Below, one piece after another: positions 33,047 to 42,029 of a DNA stretch of 64,000 nucleotides. Source of the stretch: Allorhizobium pseudoryzae. GTDB lineage: Bacteria > Pseudomonadota > Alphaproteobacteria > Rhizobiales > Rhizobiaceae. The position numbers were made by a program, and so were the translations under genes. The notes beneath the pieces are model-generated. The model did no database searches. It saw only the letters and a list, made by a program, of their open reading frames with translations, and was not told the DNA's origin. Each line of letters starts with the position of its first letter. The first letter of the stretch is position 1. The stretch spans positions 2,868,001 through 2,932,000 of the forward strand of contig NZ_CP049241.1 in NCBI RefSeq assembly GCF_011046245.1, given 5' to 3'.

Positions 33047-34633
33047 GTGACTAACGTCGAGGCTCCTGCCACGGGTTCGCTTCTCAAGATTCAGGGGCTG
33101 ACCAAATATTTCGGCACGTTTGCCGCCTGCAGCGGGATCGACCTTGCTATCCAGCCGGGTGAGATTCATGCGCTTCTGGGCGAGAACGGTGCGGGCAAAT
33201 CCACGCTGGTGAAGATGCTGTTCGGCGTCTTGCAGCCGAGCGAAGGCCGTATCCTGTGGGATGGAAGGCCTGTCTCGATCACCTCTCCCGGCGAGGCGCG
33301 TCATCTCGGGATCGGCATGGTGTTCCAGCACTTCTCGCTCTTCGAGGCGCTGACGGTGGCGGAAAACATCGCGCTCTCGATGGATCCAAAAATCCCGCTC
33401 GCCAAGATCGCCGAAGAAGCCGCCTCGCTTTCGAAAGCCTATGGTCTGCCGCTCGATCCGAACGCGCATGTGGCGGACCTGTCCGTCGGCGAGCGCCAGC
33501 GCATCGAGATCGTGCGGGCGCTGCTGCAGAACCCGAAACTCATCATTCTCGACGAGCCGACCTCCGTGCTGACGCCGCAGGAGGCCGACAAGCTGTTCGA
33601 GACGCTGTTCAAGCTGCGCTCCGAAGGCCGTTCGGTGCTCTATATCAGCCACCGCCTGGAAGAGGTGCAGCGCATCTGCGACCGCGCGACCGTTCTTCGC
33701 CACGGCAAGGTGACCGGCGCCTGCGATCCAAAGCGCGAGACACCGGCCTCGCTTGCCCGCATGATGGTGGGGGCGGATGTCGCTTCCGTCGTGCGCGAAG
33801 GCGCATCCCGTCTCGGCGATGTGCTGATCGATGTGGCAAATCTGACCGTGCCTGCCCGCACGCCCTTTGCCGTGACGCTGAAGGATGTGGCGCTCAAGGT
33901 AAAGGCCGGAGAGGTGCTGGCGATTGCCGGTGTGGCCGGCAACGGACAGGGCGAACTCTTCGATGCGCTCTCCGGCGAATATCCGGTCTCCGACAATGAG
34001 GCGATCCGCCTCGGCGGAAAGGCGGTCGGACGCACCGGCATCAACGGTCGCCGATTGCTGGGTGCCGGTTTCGTGCCGGAGGAGCGGCACGGCCATGCCG
34101 CGGTCTCCGATATGGCGCTCTCGGACAACCTGCTTCTGTCGCGCACCCAGTCCGACCGTGCCGCCTTTCTGACCGGCGGGCTCGCGGCGATCATCCGTCA
34201 CGACGTGATCCGGTCCACTGCCAAGCGGATCTGTCAGGTGATGGACGTGCGCAAGAGCGGTGAGGATCCGGCTGCCGGTTCGCTTTCGGGCGGCAATCTG
34301 CAGAAATTCATCATCGGCCGTGAACTGGACCGTCAACCCTCCGTGCTTGTCGTCAACCAGCCGACCTGGGGTGTGGATGCGGGTGCCGCCAGCCGTATTC
34401 GCCAGTCGCTGATCGATCTGGCGCGGGCCGGCTCCGCGGTGATCGTCATCAGCCAGGATCTCGACGAAATCTTCGAGGTGGCTACCACCATCGCCGTCAT
34501 TTCGGAAGGCAGACTGTCGCAACCCTATCCGGCCGGCGAACTGACACTGGAGAAGATCGGCCTGCTGATGGGCGGCATCCATGATTCGACCGCGCATATG
34601 GGCGCTGACGCGGGAGGTGCCCATGCGCATTGA
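33047..34633 (+). CDS. Nucleoside-type ABC importer, double ATPase
   Basis: This 528-residue protein has two ABC domains. The first has Walker A LLGENGAGKSTLVK, signature DLSVGERQRIEIVRALL and Walker B LIILDEPTSVLTPQEA; the second is degenerate, with Walker A GVAGNGQGEL and signature GSLSGGNLQKFIIGREL. This layout is that of carbohydrate-type (CUT2) and YufO/BmpC nucleoside importers. With two permeases and a BMP binding protein following, purine or pyrimidine nucleosides are the likely cargo. The start is GTG after GAGGGGA. The next permease start lies 11 bases inside its 3' end. Confidence 0.93.
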   Translation: MTNVEAPATGSLLKIQGLTKYFGTFAACSGIDLAIQPGEIHALLGENGAGKSTLVKMLFGVLQPSEGRILWDGRPVSITSPGEARHLGIGMVFQHFSLFEALTVAENIALSMDPKIPLAKIAEEAASLSKAYGLPLDPNAHVADLSVGERQRIEIVRALLQNPKLIILDEPTSVLTPQEADKLFETLFKLRSEGRSVLYISHRLEEVQRICDRATVLRHGKVTGACDPKRETPASLARMMVGADVASVVREGASRLGDVLIDVANLTVPARTPFAVTLKDVALKVKAGEVLAIAGVAGNGQGELFDALSGEYPVSDNEAIRLGGKAVGRTGINGRRLLGAGFVPEERHGHAAVSDMALSDNLLLSRTQSDRAAFLTGGLAAIIRHDVIRSTAKRICQVMDVRKSGEDPAAGSLSGGNLQKFIIGRELDRQPSVLVVNQPTWGVDAGAASRIRQSLIDLARAGSAVIVISQDLDEIFEVATTIAVISEGRLSQPYPAGELTLEKIGLLMGGIHDSTAHMGADAGGAHAH

Positions 34634-35711
34634 ACTCGAACGACGCGCCAGCGCCTCCGGCCTGTTTGCCATCGTCTCGCCGCTTCTTGCGCTGGCGCTG
34701 ACGCTGATCTTTGGCGCCATCATGTTCTGGATGCTCGGCAAGAATCCGGGCCATGCGCTTTACAGCTTCTTTGTCGAACCGCTGCTGGAAGTCTGGTCGC
34801 TGCATGAACTGGCGATCAAGGCGGCCCCGCTGATCCTGATCGCGGTGGGCCTTGCCGTCTGCTACCGGTCGAACAACTGGAACATCGGTGCCGAAGGCCA
34901 GTTCACCATCGGCGCGATTACGGGCTCGATCCTGCCGATTCTCGTGCCGCAATGGCATTCGGTTCTGGTCCTGCCGCTGATGCTGATCATGGGTGCGATC
35001 GGCGGCGCGCTCTATGCCGCGATCCCTGCGCTTCTGAAGACGCGTTTCAACACCAACGAAATCCTCGTCAGCCTGATGCTGGTCTATATCGCCCAGCTGT
35101 TCCTCGACTGGCTGGTGCGCGGCCTCTGGCGCGATCCGAAGGGCTTCAACTTCCCGCAGTCGATCAGTTTTTCGACCGAGGCGGTGCTGCCGGAGATCCT
35201 GGAATCCGGTCGCGCGCATTGGGGCATCGTCTTTGCGCTCGTCGCAGCGGTCGCCATCTGGTTCATGATGCGCTTCATGCTGAAGGGGTTCGAGGTCAGC
35301 GTGCTGGGCCGCTCGGAGCGGGCAGGGCGGTTTGCCGGCTTTTCCGGTCGCCGCATGGTCTGGTTCTCGATGATGCTGTCGGGTGCGCTCGCTGGGCTTG
35401 CCGGCATTTCGGAAGTCTCGGGCTCCATCGGCCACCTGCAGCCCAGCATTTCGCCGGGTTACGGCTTTACCGCCATCATTGTTGCCTTTCTCGGACGTCT
35501 CAATCCGCTCGGCATCATCGCCTCGGGGTTCGTTCTGGCGCTGACCTATCTCGGCGGCGAAGCGGCGCAGTTGTCGCTCGGCGTGTCCGACAAGGTGACC
35601 CGCGTGTTCCAGGGGCTGCTTTTGTTCTTCGTGCTGTCCTGCGACACGCTGATCCTCTACCGCGTGCGCGTCATTTTCGGTGCGGGCCGTGCCCCGGCGG
35701 CGAGGTCCTGA
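34623..35711 (+). CDS. Nucleoside ABC importer permease, first subunit
   Basis: This 362-residue permease has about nine hydrophobic helices, with the family segments FNTNEILVSLMLVYIAQLFLD, YRSNNWNIGAEGQF (the YufP/YufQ-type loop) and YGFTAIIVAFLGRLNPLGII. It is the longer of the two permeases, as in other BMP-linked operons. The ATG at 34623 is preceded by GGGAGG and overlaps the ATPase gene; the following permease begins two bases after its stop region, so all subunits are tightly coupled. Confidence 0.92.
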   Translation: MRIELERRASASGLFAIVSPLLALALTLIFGAIMFWMLGKNPGHALYSFFVEPLLEVWSLHELAIKAAPLILIAVGLAVCYRSNNWNIGAEGQFTIGAITGSILPILVPQWHSVLVLPLMLIMGAIGGALYAAIPALLKTRFNTNEILVSLMLVYIAQLFLDWLVRGLWRDPKGFNFPQSISFSTEAVLPEILESGRAHWGIVFALVAAVAIWFMMRFMLKGFEVSVLGRSERAGRFAGFSGRRMVWFSMMLSGALAGLAGISEVSGSIGHLQPSISPGYGFTAIIVAFLGRLNPLGIIASGFVLALTYLGGEAAQLSLGVSDKVTRVFQGLLLFFVLSCDTLILYRVRVIFGAGRAPAARS

Positions 35712-35713
35712 TC

Positions 35714-36628
35714 ATGATCGAAGCCATTCTTCTGACCATCATTACCGCCGCGACACCGCTCGTCATCGCCGCCATGGGCGAACTGGTGACCGAACGCGCC
35801 GGCGTGCTCAACCTCGGCGTCGAGGGCATGATGATCATGGGTGCCGTCTGCGCCTTTGCCGGCTCCTATCTCACCGGCGTGCCGCTCTTCGGCGTGCTGG
35901 CCGGTATTCTGGGCGGAGCTCTGTTTTCGCTGCTCTTCGGTTTTCTGACGCTGACGCTCGTCACCAACCAGGTGGCGACGGGCCTGGCGCTGACGCTTCT
36001 CGGTCTCGGGCTCTCCGGCCAGCTGGGCGAAAGCTTCGTCGGCATTCCGGGCGTCAAGCTGTCGCCGATCGTCTTTCCGGTCCTCTCCGACATACCGTTC
36101 GTCGGACCGCTACTCTTCCGCCAGGACATCACCTTCTACCTGTCGATCGCCCTCGTCATTGGCGTCAACTGGTTCCTGTTCCGCAGCCGCTCCGGCCTCA
36201 AGCTGCGCGCGATTGGCGACAGCCATGGGTCCGCGCATGCGCTTGGCATCGATGTCATCCGCACCCGCTATCTGGCGGTCATGTTCGGCGGTGCCTGTGC
36301 AGGCCTGGCGGGCGCGCAGCTCTCGCTCGTCTACACGCCGCAATGGGTGGAGAACATGACGGCCGGCCGCGGCTGGATCGCGCTCGCGCTGGTGGTGTTT
36401 GCCTCCTGGCGGCCATGGCGCGTGCTGATCGGCGGCTACATCTTCGGGGCGGTCGGCATTCTGCAGTTGCACGCCCAGGCCTTCGGGGTCGGCATTCCCT
36501 CGCAGTTCCTGTCGATGCTGCCTTACGCCGTCACTATTGTCGTTCTCATCATCATTTCGCATAATCGCCGCACGACGCTCATCAATACGCCGGCATGCCT
36601 GGGGAAACCCTTCGTTCCGGATCGCTGA
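35714..36628 (+). CDS. Nucleoside ABC importer permease, second subunit
   Basis: This 304-residue permease has about eight helices and the conserved [20 protein letters not shown] start, where [11 protein letters not shown] is diagnostic for BMP-linked importers, plus [20 protein letters not shown] and [18 protein letters not shown]. It pairs with the first permease to form the membrane channel. It starts two bases after the first permease stop. The gene ends 44 bases before the binding-protein gene. Confidence 0.92.
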   Translation: MIEAILLTIITAATPLVIAAMGELVTERAGVLNLGVEGMMIMGAVCAFAGSYLTGVPLFGVLAGILGGALFSLLFGFLTLTLVTNQVATGLALTLLGLGLSGQLGESFVGIPGVKLSPIVFPVLSDIPFVGPLLFRQDITFYLSIALVIGVNWFLFRSRSGLKLRAIGDSHGSAHALGIDVIRTRYLAVMFGGACAGLAGAQLSLVYTPQWVENMTAGRGWIALALVVFASWRPWRVLIGGYIFGAVGILQLHAQAFGVGIPSQFLSMLPYAVTIVVLIIISHNRRTTLINTPACLGKPFVPDR

Positions 36629-36672
36629 CGCGGCCGACCCTTTCGCAGCTTCAAGCCAAACAGAGGTTGAAT

Positions 36673-37746
36673 ATGAAGAAGCTCATCATCGCACTGGCCG
36701 CAACGGCCGCCGCCCTTGGCGGCTTCGTCAGCGGCGCGCAGGCTCAGGAAAAGACCAAGGTCTGCTTCGTCTACGTTGGCACGAAGACCGACGGCGGTTG
36801 GACGCAGGCCCATGATATCGGCCGGCAGGAACTGCAGAAGACCATGGGAGACAAGATCGAGACGCCTTATCTCGAAAGCGTTCCGGAAGGTCCGGATGCC
36901 GAACGCGCGATCGAACGCATGGCCCGTTCCGGCTGCGCGATGATCTTCACCACCTCCTTCGGCTTCATGGATGCGACCGTGAAGGTGGCGCAGAAGTTCC
37001 CGAAGGTAAAGTTCGAACACGCGACCGGCTTCAAGTCGGCTGACAACCTCGCCACCTACAATTCGCGTTTCTATGAAGGCCGCTACATTCAGGGCCAGAT
37101 TGCCGCGAAGATGTCGAAGAAGGGTCTTGCTGGTTACATCGCCTCCTTCCCGATCCCGGAAGTCGTCATGGGCATCAACGCCTTTGAACTGGGTGCCAAG
37201 TCGGTCAACCCGAACTTCAAGCTGAAGGTCGTCTGGGCCAACACCTGGTTCGACCCGGGCAAGGAAGCCGATGCCGCCAAGGCGCTGATCGACCAGGGCG
37301 TCGATATCCTGACCCAGCACACCGACACGACCGCTCCGATGCAGGTGGCTGCCGAGCGTGGCATTCTCGCCTTCGGCCAGGCCTCCGACATGATCGCTGC
37401 CGGCCCGAAGACGCAGTTGACCGCCATCGTCGATACCTGGGGCGCCTATTACATCAAGCGCACCAAGGCGCTGCTCGACGGCACCTGGAAGTCCGAGCAG
37501 ATCTGGGACGGCCTGAAGGATGGCATCCTCACCATGGCGCCCTACACCAACATGCCGGATGACGTGAAGGCGATGGCGGAAGAGACCGAAGCCAAGATCA
37601 AGTCCGGCGAACTGCATCCGTTCACCGGCCCGATCAACAAGCAGGATGGTTCGGCCTGGCTGAAGGCCGGCGAAAAGGCCGATGACGGCACGCTGCTCGG
37701 CATGAACTTCTACATCGAAGGCGTGGACGACAAGCTGCCGCAATAA
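36673..37746 (+). CDS. BMP-family nucleoside-binding lipoprotein-like periplasmic protein
   Basis: This 357-residue periplasmic protein has a cleavable signal peptide (MKKLIIALAATAAALGGFVS, cleaved near AQAQ) and then the BMP/PnrA domain: VCFVYVGTKTDGGWTQAHD, EGPDAERAIERMARSGC and the late TDTTAPMQVAAERGILAFGQ. No lipobox Cys is present, so it is a soluble form. BMP proteins bind purine nucleosides such as adenosine, guanosine and inosine for the importer. The chosen ATG gives a clean signal sequence. A strong terminator lies shortly after the stop. Confidence 0.94.
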   Translation: MKKLIIALAATAAALGGFVSGAQAQEKTKVCFVYVGTKTDGGWTQAHDIGRQELQKTMGDKIETPYLESVPEGPDAERAIERMARSGCAMIFTTSFGFMDATVKVAQKFPKVKFEHATGFKSADNLATYNSRFYEGRYIQGQIAAKMSKKGLAGYIASFPIPEVVMGINAFELGAKSVNPNFKLKVVWANTWFDPGKEADAAKALIDQGVDILTQHTDTTAPMQVAAERGILAFGQASDMIAAGPKTQLTAIVDTWGAYYIKRTKALLDGTWKSEQIWDGLKDGILTMAPYTNMPDDVKAMAEETEAKIKSGELHPFTGPINKQDGSAWLKAGEKADDGTLLGMNFYIEGVDDKLPQ

Positions 37747-37770
37747 GCGCTCGTCTGACCGATTGGAACT

Positions 37771-37801
37771 GGAAGGCGCCCACGGGCGCCTTCCGCATTT
37801 T
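37771..37801 (+). terminator. Rho-independent terminator after BMP gene
   Basis: GGAAGGCGCC and GGCGCCTTCC form a perfect 10-base stem around a CACG loop, and the stem can extend by one pair. TTTT follows a few bases later. It separates the importer operon from glmU. Confidence 0.78.
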
Positions 37802-37878
37802 GGGACACATGGTGTTCGCCGTTGGCGAAAGCGCATGACTGCTGATAAGAAGCGCTCGATTGATTTGAGGGAGAGCCC

Positions 37879-39240
37879 ATGACCCGCACCTGCCTTGCCG
37901 TGATCCTTGCCGCCGGCGACAGCACCCGGATGAAATCCTCGATGTCGAAGGTGCTGCATCCGATCGCCGGCCTGCCGATGATCGCGCATGTGATGACCTC
38001 CGTGCGCGCGGCCGGCATGCGCGATGCGGTGCTCGTTGTCGGGCGGGATGCGGAGAAGGTCACCAAGGCCGGATCGATTGCGGAGATGACGGTGTCGTCG
38101 GTGCTGCAGACCGAACGGCGGGGCACCGGCCATGCGGTGCTGACCGCGCGCGAGGCGATTGCCAAGGGGTATGACGACGTACTCGTGACCTATGGGGACG
38201 TGCCGCTGGTCAGGCCGGAGACGTTTCTTGCGGCGCGTGCAAAGCTGGCCGAAGGTGCGGATGTGGTCGTGATCGGCTTCCACGCCGCCAATCCCGTCGG
38301 TTATGGCCGGCTGCTGGTTAAAGATGGCGAGCTGGTCGCGATCCGGGAAGAGAAGGATGCCACCGACGAAGAGCGCAAGGTCACCTGGTGCAACAGCGGC
38401 CTGATGGTGATCAACGGCGCACGCGCTCTGTCGTGGCTGGACAAGATCGACAACAAGAATGCCAAGCGCGAGTTCTACCTGACGGACATCGTCGAGATTG
38501 CCCGGGCCGACGGCGGCAAGGTTGTGGCCATCGATGCGCCGGAAGCGGAACTTGCCGGCTGCAACACACGCGCGGAACTCGCTGCGCTCGAAGCAAGCTG
38601 GCAGGTGCGTCGCCGCCACGACCTGATGCTGTCGGGTGTGTCGATGATTGCCCCGGAGACCGTCTTCCTTGCGCATGACACCGTGCTGGCGCAGGACGTG
38701 CTGATCGAGCCGAATGTCGTTTTCGGTCCTGGCGTGACGGTGGAAACGGGCGCGGTCATCCATGCCTTTTCGCATCTGGAAGGCGCCCATGTGGCAGAAG
38801 ATGCCACGGTTGGGCCGTTTGCGCGGCTGCGCCCGGGTGCCAATCTCGCCGAAGGGGCCAAGGTCGGCAATTTCTGCGAGGTGAAGAAGGCCGAGATCGG
38901 CGCTGGCGCCAAGGTCAATCATCTGACCTATATCGGCGATGCCGTGGTTGGCGCGGGCACCAATATCGGCGCCGGCACCATCACCTGTAACTATGACGGC
39001 GTGAACAAGCACGAGACGCGGATCGGCGAAAACGCCTTCATCGGCTCGAACTCGGCGCTGGTGGCGCCCGTTTCGATCGGCAATGGTGCCTATGTCGCCT
39101 CCGGCAGCGTCATCACCGAAAACATCCCTGATGAGGCGCTGGCTTTCGGCCGGGCGCGCCAGGAGGTGAAGCCGGAGCGGGCGAAGGTGGTGCGAGAACG
39201 GGCCTTGGCTCTCAAGGCCTCCAAAAAAGCGGAACGGTAA
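37879..39240 (+). CDS. glmU: Bifunctional UDP-GlcNAc pyrophosphorylase / glucosamine-1-phosphate acetyltransferase
   Basis: This 453-residue protein makes UDP-GlcNAc for peptidoglycan and lipopolysaccharide. The N-terminal nucleotidyltransferase opens with [15 protein letters not shown] (AAG-x(4-6)-RM uridyl site) and includes [14 protein letters not shown] and TYGDVPLV. The C-terminal half is a left-handed beta-helix made of hexapeptide turns, with [20 protein letters not shown] and [16 protein letters not shown], the acetyl-CoA and trimer contacts. Length is normal. It lies 108 bases before glmS, and the two likely form one unit of the amino sugar pathway. Confidence 0.97.
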   Translation: MTRTCLAVILAAGDSTRMKSSMSKVLHPIAGLPMIAHVMTSVRAAGMRDAVLVVGRDAEKVTKAGSIAEMTVSSVLQTERRGTGHAVLTAREAIAKGYDDVLVTYGDVPLVRPETFLAARAKLAEGADVVVIGFHAANPVGYGRLLVKDGELVAIREEKDATDEERKVTWCNSGLMVINGARALSWLDKIDNKNAKREFYLTDIVEIARADGGKVVAIDAPEAELAGCNTRAELAALEASWQVRRRHDLMLSGVSMIAPETVFLAHDTVLAQDVLIEPNVVFGPGVTVETGAVIHAFSHLEGAHVAEDATVGPFARLRPGANLAEGAKVGNFCEVKKAEIGAGAKVNHLTYIGDAVVGAGTNIGAGTITCNYDGVNKHETRIGENAFIGSNSALVAPVSIGNGAYVASGSVITENIPDEALAFGRARQEVKPERAKVVRERALALKASKKAER

Positions 39241-39348
39241 CGTTCACTCGGTTACGGTAAGAAATGGAAATTGACTCCCGCCGCCGTTGCATCCGGCGTG
39301 CGGTGCGGTAGGACTTTTTGCGCGTTCGCAACAATAGATGAGGCTCAT

Positions 39349-41175
39349 ATGTGCGGGATCGTTGGCATTGTCGGCAGGGAACCGGTTGCGGAGCGGCTGG
39401 TCGATGCCCTGCGGCGGCTGGAATATCGCGGCTACGATTCTGCCGGTGTCGCCACCATCCATGACGGGGTGATGGAACGCCGCCGCGCCGAGGGCAAACT
39501 GTTCAACCTCGAAAAGAAGCTGGCGGGCGACCCGCTTCCGGGCACGATCGGCATTGCCCATACGCGCTGGGCGACGCATGGGGTGCCGAATGAAACGAAC
39601 GCCCATCCGCATTTCGTCGAGGGCGTGGCCGTCGTCCACAACGGCATCATCGAGAATTTTTCCGAACTGCGCGACGAACTTCTCGCCGAAGGTGCGGTCT
39701 TTTCCAGCCAGACCGACACGGAAGTGGTGGCGCATCTCCTCGCCAAATTCACCCGCGAGGGCCTGGATCACAAGTCGGCGATGCTTGCCATGCTGAACCG
39801 CGTCTCCGGCGCCTATGCGTTGGTCGTCATGTTTGCCGATGATCCGGGCACGATTCTCAGCGCCCGCTTCGGCCCGCCGCTGGCGATCGGTCATGGCAAG
39901 GGCGAGATGTTCTTGGGCTCCGATGCCATTGCGCTGGCCCCCTTCACCAACCGCATCACCTATCTGGTCGATGGCGACTGCGCGGTGATGACGGCGGCCG
40001 GTGTCGAGATCATGGATTATGCCGGCAAGCCGGTCTCGCGTCCGGTGCAGATCTCGCAGGCCGCCGCGCTCATGGTCGATAAGGGCAATCACCGCCACTT
40101 CATGGAAAAGGAGATCTACGAGCAGCCGGAGATCATTTCGCACGCGCTCAGCCACTATGTGGATTTCGCCACCGCGACGGTGAAAGGCCAGGGGGAGGCG
40201 ATCGATTTTGCCAAGGTGAAGGGGCTCGCCATTTCCGCCTGCGGCACGGCCTATCTCTCCGGCCTCGTCGGCAAATACTGGTTCGAGCGGTATGCGCGCC
40301 TGCCGGTGGAAATCGATGTCGCCTCGGAATTCCGCTACCGCGAACTGCCGCTCTCCAAGGATCAGGCGGCGCTGTTCATTTCGCAGTCGGGCGAAACCGC
40401 CGATACGCTCGCTTCGCTGCGGTATTGCAAGGAGGCGGGCCTGCCGATCGGGGCGATCGTCAACGTCAAGGAATCGACGATTGCCCGCGAGGCCGATGCG
40501 GTCTTCCCGATCCTCGCCGGCCCGGAGATCGGGGTCGCCTCGACCAAGGCCTTTAGCTGCCAGCTCGCGGTTCTCGCGGCGCTCTCCATCCAGGCGGGCC
40601 GTGCGCGTGGCACACTGACGGAGGCGGACGAAAAGGCGCTGGTGCGGCATCTGATCGAAATGCCGCGGGTGATGAGCAAGGTGCTGAACCTCATCCAGCC
40701 GCAGATCGAACAGCTGTCGCGCGATCTGTCGCGCTTCAAGGATGTGCTCTATCTCGGCCGCGGTACAAGCTACCCGCTGGCGCTGGAAGGCGCGCTGAAG
40801 CTGAAGGAAATCTCCTACATCCATGCGGAAGGCTATGCGGCCGGCGAGCTGAAGCACGGGCCGATCGCGCTGATCGACGAAAACATGCCGGTGATCGTCA
40901 TTGCCCCGCACGACCGCTTCTACGAAAAGACCGTCTCCAACATGCAGGAAGTGGCGGCACGCGGCGGCAAGATTATCTTCATCACCGACGAAAAGGGCGC
41001 TGCCGCCTCGAAGCTTCCGACGATGGCGACGATCGTGCTGCCGAATGTCGACGAGGTGATCACGCCGATGATCTATGCGCTGCCGATCCAGCTGCTCGCC
41101 TATCACACGGCCGTCTTCATGGGCACCGATGTCGACCAGCCACGCAATCTGGCGAAATCGGTGACCGTGGAGTGA
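39349..41175 (+). CDS. glmS: Glutamine-fructose-6-phosphate aminotransferase (isomerizing)
   Basis: This 608-residue enzyme makes glucosamine 6-phosphate. The N-terminal Ntn glutaminase begins MCGIVGIVG, with Cys2 as nucleophile, and the SIS sugar-isomerase domains carry SACGTAYLSGLVGKYW, ISQSGETADTLASLRY and GRGTSYPLALEGALKLKEISY. The C-terminus NLAKSVTVE is the expected conserved end that closes the isomerase site. The start is fixed by the need for Cys2. It works just upstream of GlmM and GlmU. No glmS ribozyme fold is evident in the 108 bases upstream. Confidence 0.97.
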   Translation: MCGIVGIVGREPVAERLVDALRRLEYRGYDSAGVATIHDGVMERRRAEGKLFNLEKKLAGDPLPGTIGIAHTRWATHGVPNETNAHPHFVEGVAVVHNGIIENFSELRDELLAEGAVFSSQTDTEVVAHLLAKFTREGLDHKSAMLAMLNRVSGAYALVVMFADDPGTILSARFGPPLAIGHGKGEMFLGSDAIALAPFTNRITYLVDGDCAVMTAAGVEIMDYAGKPVSRPVQISQAAALMVDKGNHRHFMEKEIYEQPEIISHALSHYVDFATATVKGQGEAIDFAKVKGLAISACGTAYLSGLVGKYWFERYARLPVEIDVASEFRYRELPLSKDQAALFISQSGETADTLASLRYCKEAGLPIGAIVNVKESTIAREADAVFPILAGPEIGVASTKAFSCQLAVLAALSIQAGRARGTLTEADEKALVRHLIEMPRVMSKVLNLIQPQIEQLSRDLSRFKDVLYLGRGTSYPLALEGALKLKEISYIHAEGYAAGELKHGPIALIDENMPVIVIAPHDRFYEKTVSNMQEVAARGGKIIFITDEKGAAASKLPTMATIVLPNVDEVITPMIYALPIQLLAYHTAVFMGTDVDQPRNLAKSVTVE

Positions 41176-41302
41176 TCCTGAGGCGGAAGCGTCAGGTCCC
41201 GCCTTGCCAAGTTTTCATCTTTTGGAGCTTGCGGCGGGGGTACGCCTCCGGCATTGTCCGGTTTCACGCCGCCCTTGCGGTGCAGCATGAGCAGCGAGCA
41301 CA

Positions 41303-41983
41303 ATGACGGATATTCCGGAACGCATCACGTTTTTTGGCCGCCTGCGGAATAACTTCCTGACCGGCCTCATCATCTGCGCCCCGCTGGCCATCACGATCTG
41401 GCTGACCTTTGCCTTCATCGATTGGGCGGACAGCTGGGTGACACCCTACATTCCGCAGCGGTACAACCCGCAATATTATTTCGACATTACCATCCCCGGC
41501 CTCGGCCTGTTGATCGCGGTCATCTTCATCACCGCCATCGGTTTTCTCGGCAAGAACCTGATCGGCCGGTCGATTGTCAATGTCGGCGAATCGGTGCTGC
41601 ATCGCACGCCCCTGGTGCGCACGCTCTACAAGAGCCTCAAACAGATCTTCGAGACGGTGCTGAAGGACCAGTCCACCTCGTTCAAGAAGGTGGGTCTGAT
41701 CGAGTTTCCCGGTCCCGGCACCTGGGCGCTCGTCTTCATCTCGACGGAAGCGCAAGGCGAACTTGCGTCACGCTTCAACGAAATGGGGGAGGAGATGATG
41801 GCGGTCTTTCTGCCGCCGACCCCCGTGCCGACGGCGGGTTTCCTGATCTTCGTGCCGAAAGACAAGATCATCATGCTGGACATGACGCCAGAGGACGCGG
41901 CGAAGCTTCTGATCTCGGGCGGGCTGATCTCACCGGACTGGAAACCAAAGCCGACGGTGCCGCCGGCCCTTCCGCAGGACTGA
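41303..41983 (+). CDS. DUF502 membrane protein
   Basis: This 226-residue protein of the DUF502 family has two N-terminal membrane helices (NNFLTGLIICAPLAITIWLT and a second around GLLIAVIFITAIGFLGKNL), then a soluble domain with TPLVRTLYKSLKQIFETVL and PTPVPTAGFLIFVPKDKI. The PTPNPTSGFL-like motif is the family hallmark. The role is unknown; plant relatives are endoplasmic-reticulum proteins linked to trafficking, which does not transfer directly. It follows glmS by 127 bases and is convergent with the molybdoenzyme gene. Confidence 0.86.
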   Translation: MTDIPERITFFGRLRNNFLTGLIICAPLAITIWLTFAFIDWADSWVTPYIPQRYNPQYYFDITIPGLGLLIAVIFITAIGFLGKNLIGRSIVNVGESVLHRTPLVRTLYKSLKQIFETVLKDQSTSFKKVGLIEFPGPGTWALVFISTEAQGELASRFNEMGEEMMAVFLPPTPVPTAGFLIFVPKDKIIMLDMTPEDAAKLLISGGLISPDWKPKPTVPPALPQD

Positions 41984-42002
41984 GACCGTCGCTGCGGTCT
42001 CA
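41981..42002. terminator. Hairpin between DUF502 gene and molybdoenzyme gene
   Basis: TGAGACCG and CGGTCTCA form a perfect 8-base stem with a TCGCTG loop; the DUF502 stop codon lies inside the left arm. No long T-tract follows, so it may be a weak bidirectional terminator. Confidence 0.45.
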
Positions 42003-42029
42003 TTGGTGTCATTCGAACATCTGGCGAGG

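Noticed and set aside
39241..39348. Possible glmS ribozyme upstream of glmS
   Set aside because: The spacer is only 108 bases and shows none of the nested pseudoknot arms; this ribozyme is known mainly from Gram-positive bacteria.
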